NCBI RefSeq assembly: GCF_001984575.1
Contig: NZ_LZNS01000001.1
Coordinates: forward strand, 4,070,890 to 4,134,889
Origin: Streptomyces sp. MP131-18
GTDB taxonomy: Bacteria; Actinomycetota; Actinomycetes; Streptomycetales; Streptomycetaceae
Direction: 5' to 3'
DNA: 64,000 nt
Part shown: piece after piece, positions 9,701-16,721 of the stretch
How positions within the stretch are numbered: position 1 is the first letter of the stretch
How the letters are laid out: every line of letters begins with the position of its first letter
Notes under the pieces: model-generated
Databases searched by the model: none
Told to the model about the DNA's origin: nothing
The model's input: only the letters and a program-made list of their open reading frames with translations
Program-made: the position numbers and the translations under genes

Positions 9701-9932
9701 GGGCGTCAGCGAGGACCACCTCGGGCGCCTCTTCCACCGCGAGATCGGCGTGACGCTCTGGGAGTACCTGACGCGCCTGCGCATCAGGCAGGCGAAAGAA
9801 CGCCTCCAGCGCAGCGACGACAGCGTGCAGACGGTGGCCAGGGCCGTCGGCTTCCACGACCGCGCCTACTTCAGCCGCGTGTTCCGGCGGCTGACCGGCG
9901 TGGCCCCGCACGCCTACCGCGACGCGTCCTGA
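6717..9932 (+). CDS. Multidomain regulator: LacI-type ligand domain, degenerate kinase and receiver, AraC DNA-binding domain
   Basis: 1071 residues, no signal peptide or membrane span, so cytoplasmic. Residues 12-300 are a LacI/GalR-like periplasmic-binding fold (VGLVTANIHLG, PDDIAVIGFNDS, PPLTSVSLP). A linker and GAF-like part (about 390-540) leads to a histidine-kinase-like DHp and ATPase region (540-735). The phospho-acceptor site reads TDELRTPV with Asp556 where His is expected, and the N and G1 boxes are eroded; only the GLAIARRLAVLHGG part is recognisable. Residues 848-955 are a receiver-like domain in which the phosphorylated Asp is Asn (LLIVNRALPDMDG, N896). Residues 970-1070 are an AraC domain with two helix-turn-helix units, ending FRRLTGVAPHAYR. 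It follows the pectate lyase on the same strand and is the likely controller of pectin use. Confidence 0.85.
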   Translation: MAERGPGQERRLTVGLVTANIHLGVGATLWSGVLDAAEREDVNVVCFPGNALRPGGGDPRNAVYDLIDAARLDGAICWSSTLGVPAADEDADPGGAAARLARRLGGLRHVVSLNRVLTGHETLRLDSYAGMRDAVGHLVEHHGRRRLACLRGPLANPVSRDRFRAYADALTRYRLPRDHSLVSASLDYAAGAGATAMGVLLDVRGLRPGRDFDAVVACSDVLAADALRFLAGRGIRVPDDIAVIGFNDSLEARISDPPLTSVSLPFAELGSLAVDTLLARLRGNAPPARRVVPGTLVTRRSCGCHSPLVSQGEEDAPPPEGPPLAADLAAALTRPGAAFLNAMERHIADHVHTFEDAAALDRALLRERAGADSGADPGADSGARSAVRIERLLGQARLMVADKSHRLLEYERWTNEQQDRRLRELATALTAVTDTAGLTDALDRHLPALGVPGCRLAIAGEEPPAGRAAGGLLPADHRFTAVLEPLHLGEERLGHAVFDAGPREGAARNGALYRALGDQISAALGGVRLFTEVRRARDAAERASRFKTRLLDNATDELRTPVEAILAHTRPGDAAHEDAGRLLRLIDDLLDLSRSEIDALALRRRLTDPRPLLAEALRAAGSGGRPHLPRRLPAVLADAGRLRQILHNLLTVAAGERTRLTVRVGPARLTVLVTSPDLALPAAEDDQLFHPFATGAPGTRLGLAIARRLAVLHGGTLAPHRGPGGSGFHLTLPLPTPAEPPAPRPAGRTLLVAADGAVPAEFAALARDHGLDLHRLHPDDDLAALLAPPGPAAVAWDTGHATAHEWSAVRRLHDHPALRHTPFLLYGEAAGEALDHALGALKPSGLGVPVVVADGSAARREEFRRLLPEHQVRAAADGTAALALIAEEAPGLLIVNRALPDMDGFDLVERLPGTPALMIGDQGFTAADARRADPHPGLVLLGRDILTGPELVRLLAAMTARAPRAADPAPVRHALACIEQHYRHRLTRWQIAQAAGVSEDHLGRLFHREIGVTLWEYLTRLRIRQAKERLQRSDDSVQTVARAVGFHDRAYFSRVFRRLTGVAPHAYRDAS

Positions 9933-10013
9933 AGCTCCGGGGCCGGCCGATGAGTTCCGTCCGCCGCCGCGGTCCACCTTCCGAGGAAGTGTGTCAACGG
10001 GAGGGACGTCACC

Positions 10014-10793
10014 ATGGAAGCCACCGCGGTCTCGGCGGACGGCACCGGCATCGCCATCACCAGGACGGGCAGCGGGCCGCCCGTCGTGCTGGTCGACGGG
10101 GCGATGTGCCATCGGGAGTTCGGCCCCTCGGCGGATCTGGCCGCGCGGCTCGCGCCGGATTTCACCGTGCACGCCTACGACCGGCGCGGACGCGGCGGCA
10201 GTGGGGACAGCGCGCCGTACGCGGTGGAGCGCGAGGTCGACGACCTGCGGGCGGTGATCGCCGCGGCGGGCGGCTCCGCCTGCGTCTACGGCGTCTCCTC
10301 CGGCGGCATCCTCGCGCTTGAGGCCGCGGCGCGCGGGGCGGCGATCGACCGGCTCGCGGTGTTCGAGCCGCCGCTGCCGGGTCCCGGGCTCGCGGGGGAC
10401 GCCGCTGCCGAGCTGGCGCCGCGGCTGGCCGCGCTGGTCGCCGACGACCGGCGCGGCGAGGCCGTCGAGCTGTTCCAGACCTCGATCGGGGTGCCGCAGG
10501 AAATGGTGACGTCGATGCGCGGGGCGCCGTTCCGGCCGGGGCTCGAAGCCATCGCGCACACCCTCGTCTACGACCTGACGGTGACCGGTGCGGCCCTCCC
10601 CGGCCGGTACGCGTCGGTCGCGGCTCCGGCGCTCGTGCTGCGCAGCGAGGACACCAGCGCGGGCCTCGCGGCCTCGGCGCGCGCCCTGGCGGAGGCCGTG
10701 CCGGGCGCGCTGCTCCGGGCGCTGCCGGGGCATTTCCACGAGGTGGCGCCGGAGGAGCTGGCCCCGGTGATCGCCGCGTTCTTCAAGGGCTGA
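10014..10793 (+). CDS. Alpha/beta hydrolase
   Basis: 259 residues; GGGAGG lies about 9 nt before the ATG. The strand order matches the alpha/beta-hydrolase fold: PPVVLVDGAMCHR in the oxyanion position (Asp replaces the usual His of the HG motif, as in a common actinobacterial subfamily), YDRRGRGGSGD, the nucleophile elbow GVSSGG with S95, LVLRSEDTSAG carrying the probable acid, and the C-terminal His in LPGHFHEVAPEE. The substrate is unknown. It overlaps the convergent FAD oxidoreductase gene by 11 bp at the 3' end. Confidence 0.88.
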   Translation: MEATAVSADGTGIAITRTGSGPPVVLVDGAMCHREFGPSADLAARLAPDFTVHAYDRRGRGGSGDSAPYAVEREVDDLRAVIAAAGGSACVYGVSSGGILALEAAARGAAIDRLAVFEPPLPGPGLAGDAAAELAPRLAALVADDRRGEAVELFQTSIGVPQEMVTSMRGAPFRPGLEAIAHTLVYDLTVTGAALPGRYASVAAPALVLRSEDTSAGLAASARALAEAVPGALLRALPGHFHEVAPEELAPVIAAFFKG

Positions 10794-12144
10794 GGGCGCC
10801 GCCCGGCGGGATGTTGTGGTTGACGCGGAAGACGTTCGCCGGATCGTAGGTGCGCTTCAGCTCGGTCAGCCGCGCGAAGTCGCCCGGGTCGAACGCGGCG
10901 GACAGCCGGGACGCCTCGGTCTCGCCGCTGCCGAGGAAGTTGACGAACGAGCCGCCGCCGCTCCAGGGCCGCATCGACACGTGCAGCCGGTCGGGCGCGT
11001 CGCCCGCGGCCGGGTCGGCCCCGGTGTACAGGGAGAACGCGGCCGAGCGGTGCCCGACCGCGTTGGGCACGCGGGGCGGGCGGGCGTAGGCCCCGCCGAA
11101 GTGGCGCAGTTCGGTGACGAACGGCGCCCGCGCAGCCGGCCCGGCGGTGGCCAGCAGGGTGTCGACGGCGGCCGGGGGCAGGCCGGTCAGCAGGGTGCCG
11201 CGGTCGTGGGCGGCGGCGGACGCGGTCGGCTCGTGGTGGATGGCGCCGACGTCCCGGTAGGGCATGTCCGAGACGGTGTCGAGCAGCGGGGTCCCGACGG
11301 CGCGCAGCGGCGCGACGAGGGGTTCGCCCTCGGCGGGCGGCCCGGACCAGGCGATGCGCAGGTGCGTCACGTGGTGGCCGCGCAGCGGGCCCGGTACCTC
11401 GGGCACGTCCGGGTAGGCCATCAGCAGTACGGAGGAGGCCATCTCCTCGGGCAGGTCCCGCGTCCACTCGGCCCAGGCGTGCAGCGCGTCGGCGCACAGC
11501 TCGGCCGGGAAGTACAGGCCGCCGCCGTAGAGGCGGGCGACGGGGAACAGCGCGATCTCCATGGCGGTGACCACGCCGAAGTTCCCCTTGCCCGCGCCGC
11601 GCAGGGCCCAGAACAGCGAGGGGCAGGTGTCGGCGGTCACCGTTCTGGGGGTGCCGTCCGCGGGCACGAGGTCGAGGCTGCGCACGTGGTCCGCGGCGTA
11701 GCCGTAGCGGCGGCCGAGGAGTCCCGCGCCGCCGCCGAGCGTGTAGCCGACGGCGCCGACGTGCGGGCTCGACCCGTTCAGCGGCGCCAGGCCGTAGGGC
11801 GCGGCGGCCTCGATGACGTGGTGCCAGCGCGCGCCGGCGCCCACGCGGGCCGTGCGGGCGCCCGGATCGACGGTGACGCCGGTCATCCGGCCCGTGGTGA
11901 TCAGCACCGCGTCCTGGCCCGCCGGTACGGAGGGCCCGTGACCCGTGGCGAGGACGCCGATGCCGAGGCCGCGGTCGGCCGCCCGGCGGACGGCACCGAC
12001 GATGTCCTCGGAGCTGCCCGCGCCGACGACGTAGGCGGGGCGGTGGTCGACGGCGAGGTTGAAGCCCGTGCGTTCGGCGTCGTAGCCCTCGTCGCCGGGG
12101 CGGAAGACATGTCCGGTCGGTCCCGTTTCGCTCACCCTCGTCAA
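10783..12144 (-). CDS. FAD-binding oxidoreductase (PCMH/BBE type)
   Basis: 453 residues. The FAD-binding half shows VLATGHGPS, whose His is the residue that usually carries covalent FAD; GAVGYTLGGGAGLLGRRYG; and RGAGKGNFGVVT. The second covalent Cys of bicovalent berberine-bridge-type enzymes is not seen. The C-terminal BBE segment YDPANVFRVNHNIPP is present. It likely oxidises a sugar or small secondary metabolite with oxygen. The start is uncertain: TTG 12144 and GTG 12135 both lack a well-spaced ribosome site, so a leaderless or translationally coupled start is possible. It lies 58 bp downstream of the TetR gene on the same strand and may be co-transcribed with it. Confidence 0.86.
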   Translation of the reverse strand: MTRVSETGPTGHVFRPGDEGYDAERTGFNLAVDHRPAYVVGAGSSEDIVGAVRRAADRGLGIGVLATGHGPSVPAGQDAVLITTGRMTGVTVDPGARTARVGAGARWHHVIEAAAPYGLAPLNGSSPHVGAVGYTLGGGAGLLGRRYGYAADHVRSLDLVPADGTPRTVTADTCPSLFWALRGAGKGNFGVVTAMEIALFPVARLYGGGLYFPAELCADALHAWAEWTRDLPEEMASSVLLMAYPDVPEVPGPLRGHHVTHLRIAWSGPPAEGEPLVAPLRAVGTPLLDTVSDMPYRDVGAIHHEPTASAAAHDRGTLLTGLPPAAVDTLLATAGPAARAPFVTELRHFGGAYARPPRVPNAVGHRSAAFSLYTGADPAAGDAPDRLHVSMRPWSGGGSFVNFLGSGETEASRLSAAFDPGDFARLTELKRTYDPANVFRVNHNIPPGGALSP

Positions 12145-12202
12145 GCTAGCCGCGGCGGCCGGACGCGGTCTTGTACGAAACGGCCGCGGACGGGGGAGCG
12201 CG

Positions 12203-12745
12203 TCAGCCGCGCGCCAGGCCGTCGATCATGAAAGTGAGCAGCCGGTCGGCCTGTGCGGGCGGCACCTGGTCGCGCAGCCAGGCCGCGGCGCTGATCAGGG
12301 CGAACACGTCGTCGGCCGTCGTGTCGGCGCGGATCTCGCCCGCCGCGGCGGCGCGGGCGACGAGGTGCTGCCCCGCCTCGCTCATGCGCCGGCAGGCCGC
12401 GTTCAGCTCCGAGGTCTCGTCGTCGAGGCTGCCGAGCAGCTGGGCGGCCAGCCCGCGGTAGGTCGCGGCGTGCTCGGTCACGGCGGTGATCCACTCGGCG
12501 AGGGCCGCCCCGGTCCCGTCGGCGTCGCGCAGCCGGTCGCCGAGCCGGAAGACCGCGTCCTGGCGATCCCGCAGCAGCGCTCCGAGCAGGGCTCTGCGGG
12601 TGGGGAAGTGGCCGTAGAGGGTGCCGATGGCGACGCCCGCGCGGCGGGCGACGGCTTCGAGCGAGGCGTCGGAGCCCTGCTCGCGGAACACGGCCTCGGC
12701 CTCGGCGAGCAGGCGGTCGCGGTTGCGGCGGGCATCGGCGCGCAT
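12203..12745 (-). CDS. TetR-family regulator
   Basis: 180 residues. The N-terminal helix-turn-helix is typical: NRDRLLAEAEAVFREQGSDASLEAVARRAGVAIGTLYGHFPTR in two blocks, followed by a helical ligand domain rich in Ala. The ATG at 12745 has GGGAGG upstream at a suitable distance. The gene is divergent from an NmrA-type oxidoreductase; an inverted repeat between them (12776-12790), with a partial second copy, is the probable operator, so it likely represses both itself and the oxidoreductase, and perhaps the FAD oxidase downstream. Confidence 0.88.
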   Translation of the reverse strand: MRADARRNRDRLLAEAEAVFREQGSDASLEAVARRAGVAIGTLYGHFPTRRALLGALLRDRQDAVFRLGDRLRDADGTGAALAEWITAVTEHAATYRGLAAQLLGSLDDETSELNAACRRMSEAGQHLVARAAAAGEIRADTTADDVFALISAAAWLRDQVPPAQADRLLTFMIDGLARG

Positions 12746-12775
12746 GGGGCTGCCTCCCGGGGCGGGGCGGATAAG

Positions 12776-12820
12776 TCGAGGCTGCCTCGATATGGTGCTT
12801 GTTGTCGAGGCAGTCTCAGA
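12776..12820. promoter_or_regulatory. TetR-type operator pair in divergent promoter
   Basis: TCGAGGCTGCCTCGA (12776-12790) is a perfect palindrome around one base. A second, partial copy TCGAGGCAGTCTCAGA lies at 12805-12820, 29 bp away. Both sit between the starts of the TetR gene (12745) and the NmrA-type gene (12841), where binding would block both promoters. Confidence 0.65.
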
Positions 12821-12840
12821 TTAACCGGAGGGCGTGCGCA

Positions 12841-13689
12841 GTGATCTTGGTGACGGGGGCCACCGGCTCCATCGGCAGGCATCTGGTGCGGCACCTGGCC
12901 GCCGCGGGCGCGGACTTCGCGGCCCTGGTGCGGACGGCGGCGAAGGGCGAAGCGCTCGGCTGCCGCTACGTCGTCGGCGACTTCGACGACCCCGGCTCAC
13001 TGGCCGCCGCGTTCGCGCGGCTCGGGCCCGTGGACCGGCTGCTCCTGAACAGCACGGGCGCCGTGCCGGTACCCGACGGGGCGCCGCAGCCCATGGTCCG
13101 CAGGCAGAACGGCGCGATCGACGCCGCCCGCGCGGCCGGCGTCGGCCGCGTCGTGAAGATCTCGGCACTCGGCCCCCGGCCCGGCGGGAAGCTGTCGCTC
13201 GGCGCGCACTGGGAGATCGAACGGCACCTGAAGGCGTCCGGCGTGCCCTGGTCGATCCTGCGGCCGAGCGGCTTCATGCAGAACTTCACGACCGGGGACG
13301 GCGGCTACGTCCGGGACGGCGCGCTGGTCGGGACGTTCGGTGCGGGCCGGGTGGCCTACGTCGACGCGGCCGATGTCGCGGCGTGCGCCGCCGTCCTGCT
13401 GACGGGGCGGCGCGGCGCCGGCGAGACGCACGTGCTGACCGGGCGCGAGGCCCTGACCCACCGGGAGATCGCCGCGAAGCTCGGGCTCGGCTTCCGCGAC
13501 GTCCCGGCGGCGGAGGCGGCGGCCGGGCTGCGGGCGCGAGGGCTGCCCGCGGGGTTCGTGGCCGATCTGGTGTGGCTGTGGGAGGACATGGCCGCGGGCG
13601 GCCTGTCCGAGGTGACCGGTGCGGTCGCGGAGCTGACCGGACGCGAGCCGCGCACCTTCGACGCGTGGCTGGCCGCCGGGCGAGAGTGA
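12841..13689 (+). CDS. NmrA-like NAD(P)-binding oxidoreductase
   Basis: 282 residues from the GTG at 12841; GGAGGG ends 8 nt upstream (12827-12832), which decides this start. The Rossmann motif VTGATGSIGRHLVRHL begins at residue 4, and further NmrA/atypical-SDR features follow: ALVRTAAKGEAL, VVGDFDDPGSL, VKISALGPRPGG and WSILRPSGFMQNF. These proteins bind NAD(P) and either reduce quinones or other small molecules or act as redox sensors. It is divergent from a TetR gene with a shared operator and so is probably induced by that regulator's ligand. Confidence 0.88.
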   Translation: MILVTGATGSIGRHLVRHLAAAGADFAALVRTAAKGEALGCRYVVGDFDDPGSLAAAFARLGPVDRLLLNSTGAVPVPDGAPQPMVRRQNGAIDAARAAGVGRVVKISALGPRPGGKLSLGAHWEIERHLKASGVPWSILRPSGFMQNFTTGDGGYVRDGALVGTFGAGRVAYVDAADVAACAAVLLTGRRGAGETHVLTGREALTHREIAAKLGLGFRDVPAAEAAAGLRARGLPAGFVADLVWLWEDMAAGGLSEVTGAVAELTGREPRTFDAWLAAGRE

Positions 13690-13692
13690 GTA

Positions 13693-13709
13693 GTGAACAG
13701 TTTGTTTAC
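13693..13709. promoter_or_regulatory. Inverted repeat upstream of small DNA-binding protein gene
   Basis: GTGAACAGTTTGTTTAC is an imperfect palindrome (GTRAACA-N3-TGTTYAC). A further half-site TGTTGAC follows at about 13718. It lies 46 bp before the start of the next gene, whose product has a helix-turn-helix, and could be its own operator. Confidence 0.45.
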
Positions 13710-13754
13710 ATCAACCTGTTGACAACGGAGTGTGTGCGGCGGCACGGTGGGGGT

Positions 13755-14195
13755 ATGGACCGCAACGAGAGCCCCGCGCCGGGCGCCGACCCGTTCACAC
13801 CCCCCGACCCGGACGAGGCGCGGGCGCACCGCGTGTACGCATCGCTGTTCCGCATTGCCGAGCGGCACGCCACCACCGGCGAGCAGCGCGCGCGGCAGGT
13901 GCACCCGTACACGCTCGCGCCGCACGAGGCCATCAGGCTGGTGTCGTTCCTGCTCAGCGGCGCCGCCGCGCTCGACGACGGCGAGCCGGAGATCGACCGG
14001 GCGGACATCACCGCCGCGCTGACGCTGGTGCCGCGGGCCCGCGGCGAGATGGACGAGCTGGAGGCCGGACTGCTCACCATGGCCAGGGGCCGCGGCCTGA
14101 CCTGGCAGGAGATCGCGTTCGGTCTCGGCCTGGGCACCCCGCAGGCCGCGCGCCAGCGCTACGCCCGGCTCGCCGGCCGCGTCCCCGAGGAGTGA
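13755..14195 (+). CDS. Small DNA-binding protein with sigma-like helix-turn-helix
   Basis: 146 residues from the ATG at 13755, preceded by a G-rich GGTGGGGGT. An acidic, Pro-rich N-terminus leads to a helical middle (EARAHRVYASLFRIAERH; LAPHEAIRLVSFLLSGAAALDD). The C-terminus carries a helix-turn-helix of the sigma-4 kind, GLTWQEIAFGLGLGTPQAARQRY. Similar proteins are common and uncharacterised in Streptomyces. It stands alone downstream of the NmrA-type gene; a palindrome at 13693-13709 may be its operator. Its stop is 6 bp from the left end of a small transposable element. Confidence 0.75.
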   Translation: MDRNESPAPGADPFTPPDPDEARAHRVYASLFRIAERHATTGEQRARQVHPYTLAPHEAIRLVSFLLSGAAALDDGEPEIDRADITAALTLVPRARGEMDELEAGLLTMARGRGLTWQEIAFGLGLGTPQAARQRYARLAGRVPEE

Positions 14196-14201
14196 GCGCC
14201 G

Positions 14202-14510
14202 AGGTCCTGTCGTTTGGATCTTCGTGGATCAGGTCGCGTTGTCAGATGCGGTGCTCCCCCAGGCCCTTGGGGGCCTGGGAGGTGCCCCCATGACGGAGGA
14301 TCGCAGCTCGTACGTGGGGGTACCTCCCTGGGGGCGCCTCCCAGACGAAGTCTGGGGTGGGGGCACCTCCCAGACGAAGTCTGGGGGAGGAGTCTGGGGG
14401 ACGTACTTGCGCGATGCGACAACGCAGCGTGGGGGCACCTCCCAGCCGCCAGGCTGGGGGAGTGCCGTAGCCGGCAGCGCGGCCCCGCGAAGATCCGAAC
14501 GACAGGGCCT
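14202..14510. mobile_element. Miniature inverted-repeat element (MITE) with 23-bp ends
   Basis: The left end (14202-14224, AGGTCCTGTCGTTTGGATCT...) and the right end (14488-14510) are 23-bp inverted repeats with two mismatches. The 309-bp interior has no gene; it is built from several palindromic copies of the unit GGGGGCACCTCCCAG...CTGGGGGAG (about 14260-14290, 14320-14350, 14360-14395 and 14430-14462). The right end contains two bases of the stop codon of the PanE-like gene. No clear target duplication is visible. The ends resemble those of IS5-type elements, from memory. Confidence 0.72.
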
Positions 14511-15483
14511 ACGCCACGCCCGTGCGCGCCGCCAGCTCCGCCGGCGGCAGCGAGCCCGGCGGGCGGCCCGCGCGGGCGCACTCGACGGCCAGCCGCTGCA
14601 ACGCCTCGTTGACCGGCACCGGCACGCCGAACCGGCGGCCGAGCAGCACGATTTCGCCGTTCAGATAGTCCGCCTCGATCGATCCCGTGCCGCGCCGCAG
14701 GCTCTGCCACGACGAGCCGCCGACCCGTTCCTCGCCGTCGGCCTGCCGTATCCGCATGCGGTCGCCCCGCAGCCGGGCCTGCTCCTCCTCGCTCGCGTAC
14801 GCGAGGCCCGCGGCGTCGAGCACGGCGACGCCCTCGGCGCGCGCCGCCGCCACCACCTCCGTGAGCGGCGGCGCGGCGGGGGGACCCGACAGCGCCTCCA
14901 CCGCGTTCGCCAGGTTGGCCAGCAGCTTCGCGTACTTCCACCGCATGACGTCGGGCACCACGGGCGACAGGAACCGGGACGCCGTCAGATCGGCGGAGAT
15001 CTGCCGCGCCGTGTCGTCGGCGCCGCCCGGGTAACGGCCGAGATGCAGCATCCCGGTCAGCGGGGCACACGGCGCGGTGACCTCCCCGGCCCGGAGGAAC
15101 TGCGAGGGCAGCCACACGCACATCCCGTACACGTGTGGGAAACGGCGCAGCGCCAGCCGCTCGTTGGCCACGCCGTTCTGCGCGCAGACCAGCGGCGCCC
15201 CGCCCGCCACCGGCGCCCACGCGTCGAGCGCGGCCACGGAGTCCTGCGTCTTGACCGCGAGGACCAGCACGTCGTCCGGCCGCGGCCGGTAGGCGTCGGG
15301 GCCCTCGATCACCGGAACGGGCAGCGTCAGCACGGCCTCCGGCGTGTGCAGGCGCAGACCGTGCTCGCGGAGCGCGGCGGCGTGCGCGCCGCGCGCCACG
15401 AGGACGACGTCATGGCCGCTTTCGAACAGCCGGCCTCCGATGGCGCCGCCGACGGCGCCCGCTCCGATGATCAGATAGCGCAT
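14509..15483 (-). CDS. Ketopantoate reductase-like (ApbA/PanE) NADPH-dependent dehydrogenase
   Basis: 324 residues, ATG at 15483. N-terminal dinucleotide-binding motif MRYLIIGAGAVGGAIGGRL, then VLAVKTQDSVAAL and VCAQNGVANERLAL, the usual Lys and Asn of 2-dehydropantoate 2-reductases. The all-helical C-terminal half has KYAKLLANLANAVEAL and GTGSIEADYLNGEIVLLGRRFGVPVPVNEAL, where Glu is the expected catalytic residue. Isolated copies like this often act on other 2-keto acids, so I do not assign panE. The TAG stop lies inside the right end of a MITE, so insertion may have reshaped the last codons. Confidence 0.85.
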   Translation of the reverse strand: MRYLIIGAGAVGGAIGGRLFESGHDVVLVARGAHAAALREHGLRLHTPEAVLTLPVPVIEGPDAYRPRPDDVLVLAVKTQDSVAALDAWAPVAGGAPLVCAQNGVANERLALRRFPHVYGMCVWLPSQFLRAGEVTAPCAPLTGMLHLGRYPGGADDTARQISADLTASRFLSPVVPDVMRWKYAKLLANLANAVEALSGPPAAPPLTEVVAAARAEGVAVLDAAGLAYASEEEQARLRGDRMRIRQADGEERVGGSSWQSLRRGTGSIEADYLNGEIVLLGRRFGVPVPVNEALQRLAVECARAGRPPGSLPPAELAARTGVA

Positions 15484-15514
15484 GGTGCCATTGTGGCCGC
15501 CGTGGCCCGCCGGG

Positions 15515-16600
15515 TCACCAGTACACGACGACCCGGTCGCCCTCGGCCACCTCGTCGAACAGCCCGGCGATGGCGGCCTCGTCCCGGACGTTCACACAGC
15601 CGTGGGAGGCGCCGTTGTACCCGTTGGCCGCGAAGTCCTCGGAGTAGTGCACGGCCTGCCCGCCGTCGAAGAACATCGCGTACGGCATCGGGGAGTCGTA
15701 CAGCGTCGAGTGGTGGTTGCGCGACTTCCAGTACACCTCGAACTCGCCCTCGCGCGTGGGCGTCTCCTCGGCGCCGAACCGCACGTCCACGGTCGTCCGC
15801 ACCTCGCCGTCGATGACCCAGGACATCGTGTTCGACGTTTTGGAGATGCACAGCACCCGGCCCTCAAGGCAGCGCTCGTCCAGGTCCTGGGCGGGCTCCA
15901 CGTCGGGCACGTCGAGCGGCGGGTACATCTCGTCCTCGGTGGGCGTGGTGGTCTCCGCGGTCAGCGCGTCCCACGTCGGCTCGAAGACGGTGCCCGTCAC
16001 TTCAAGGCCCGCCGCCTCCTGGTACGCCTGGACGGCGGTGGTGGTGACGTCGCCGTAGTAGCCCGTCGGGTTGTCCGCGAAGTGGCCGAGCTGCTTCAGC
16101 CGGGCCTGGAGCTCGCGCACCTGCTCGGTGTTGTCCCCGTAGCCCATCACCTGCTGCGGCGGGTACAGCTCGGTCTCGGTGGGCGTGGTGGTCGCCCCGG
16201 TCAGTGCCGACCACGTGCTCTCGAAAACCGTGCCGGACACCTCGAAGCCCGCGGCGCGCTGGTACTCCGAGACCGCGCCGAGCGTGACGTCGCCGTAGTA
16301 CCCGGTGGGCTGGGCCGCGAAGTGGCCGAGCTGCAACAGCCGGGCCTGCAACTCCCGTACCTGGTCCGACTCGTCGCCGAAGTCGAGCACGACCTGCTCG
16401 GCCGGCTCCTCGGACTCGTCCGTGCCGTCACCGCCCTCGCCGTCGTCCTCCGGCGGGGCCTGCTCCTCCTGCGACGCGGCGTCGGACGGACCGTCCGACG
16501 CCTCCTGTCCCTGTGCCGAACAGCCGGTCAGCAGCAGCGCGGTGGTGACGGCGCTCGCGGCGGCCGACACGACATACCTGCGAAAGTGCGCGGAGCGCAT
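15515..16600 (-). CDS. L,D-transpeptidase lipoprotein with two peptidoglycan-binding domains
   Basis: 361 residues. A signal peptide with lipobox LLTGC (Cys27) anchors it to the membrane outer face, followed by a Gln/Glu/Asp-rich spacer. Two PG-binding-1 repeats follow (QVRELQARLLQLGHFA...GYYGDVT and QVRELQARLKQLGHFA...GYYGDVT, about residues 70-140 and 145-215). The C-terminal YkuD domain has HYSEDF and the active-site motif GASHGCVNVRD (Cys near residue 336). It should form 3-3 peptide cross-links in peptidoglycan. The two PG-binding units are close copies of each other, including at the DNA level. It is a single gene facing away from the PanE-like gene. Confidence 0.93.
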   Translation of the reverse strand: MRSAHFRRYVVSAAASAVTTALLLTGCSAQGQEASDGPSDAASQEEQAPPEDDGEGGDGTDESEEPAEQVVLDFGDESDQVRELQARLLQLGHFAAQPTGYYGDVTLGAVSEYQRAAGFEVSGTVFESTWSALTGATTTPTETELYPPQQVMGYGDNTEQVRELQARLKQLGHFADNPTGYYGDVTTTAVQAYQEAAGLEVTGTVFEPTWDALTAETTTPTEDEMYPPLDVPDVEPAQDLDERCLEGRVLCISKTSNTMSWVIDGEVRTTVDVRFGAEETPTREGEFEVYWKSRNHHSTLYDSPMPYAMFFDGGQAVHYSEDFAANGYNGASHGCVNVRDEAAIAGLFDEVAEGDRVVVYW

Positions 16601-16721
16601 CAGTGTTCCCCCTGGCGTTACCAGATCTCTCAGGACCTCATAGGTAAAGATGCGCGAACCCGGCGGATTGTTGCGTCGACAGCCATAACGATGGAGCCAC
16701 GATTCCGCTACCGCTCCTGTT

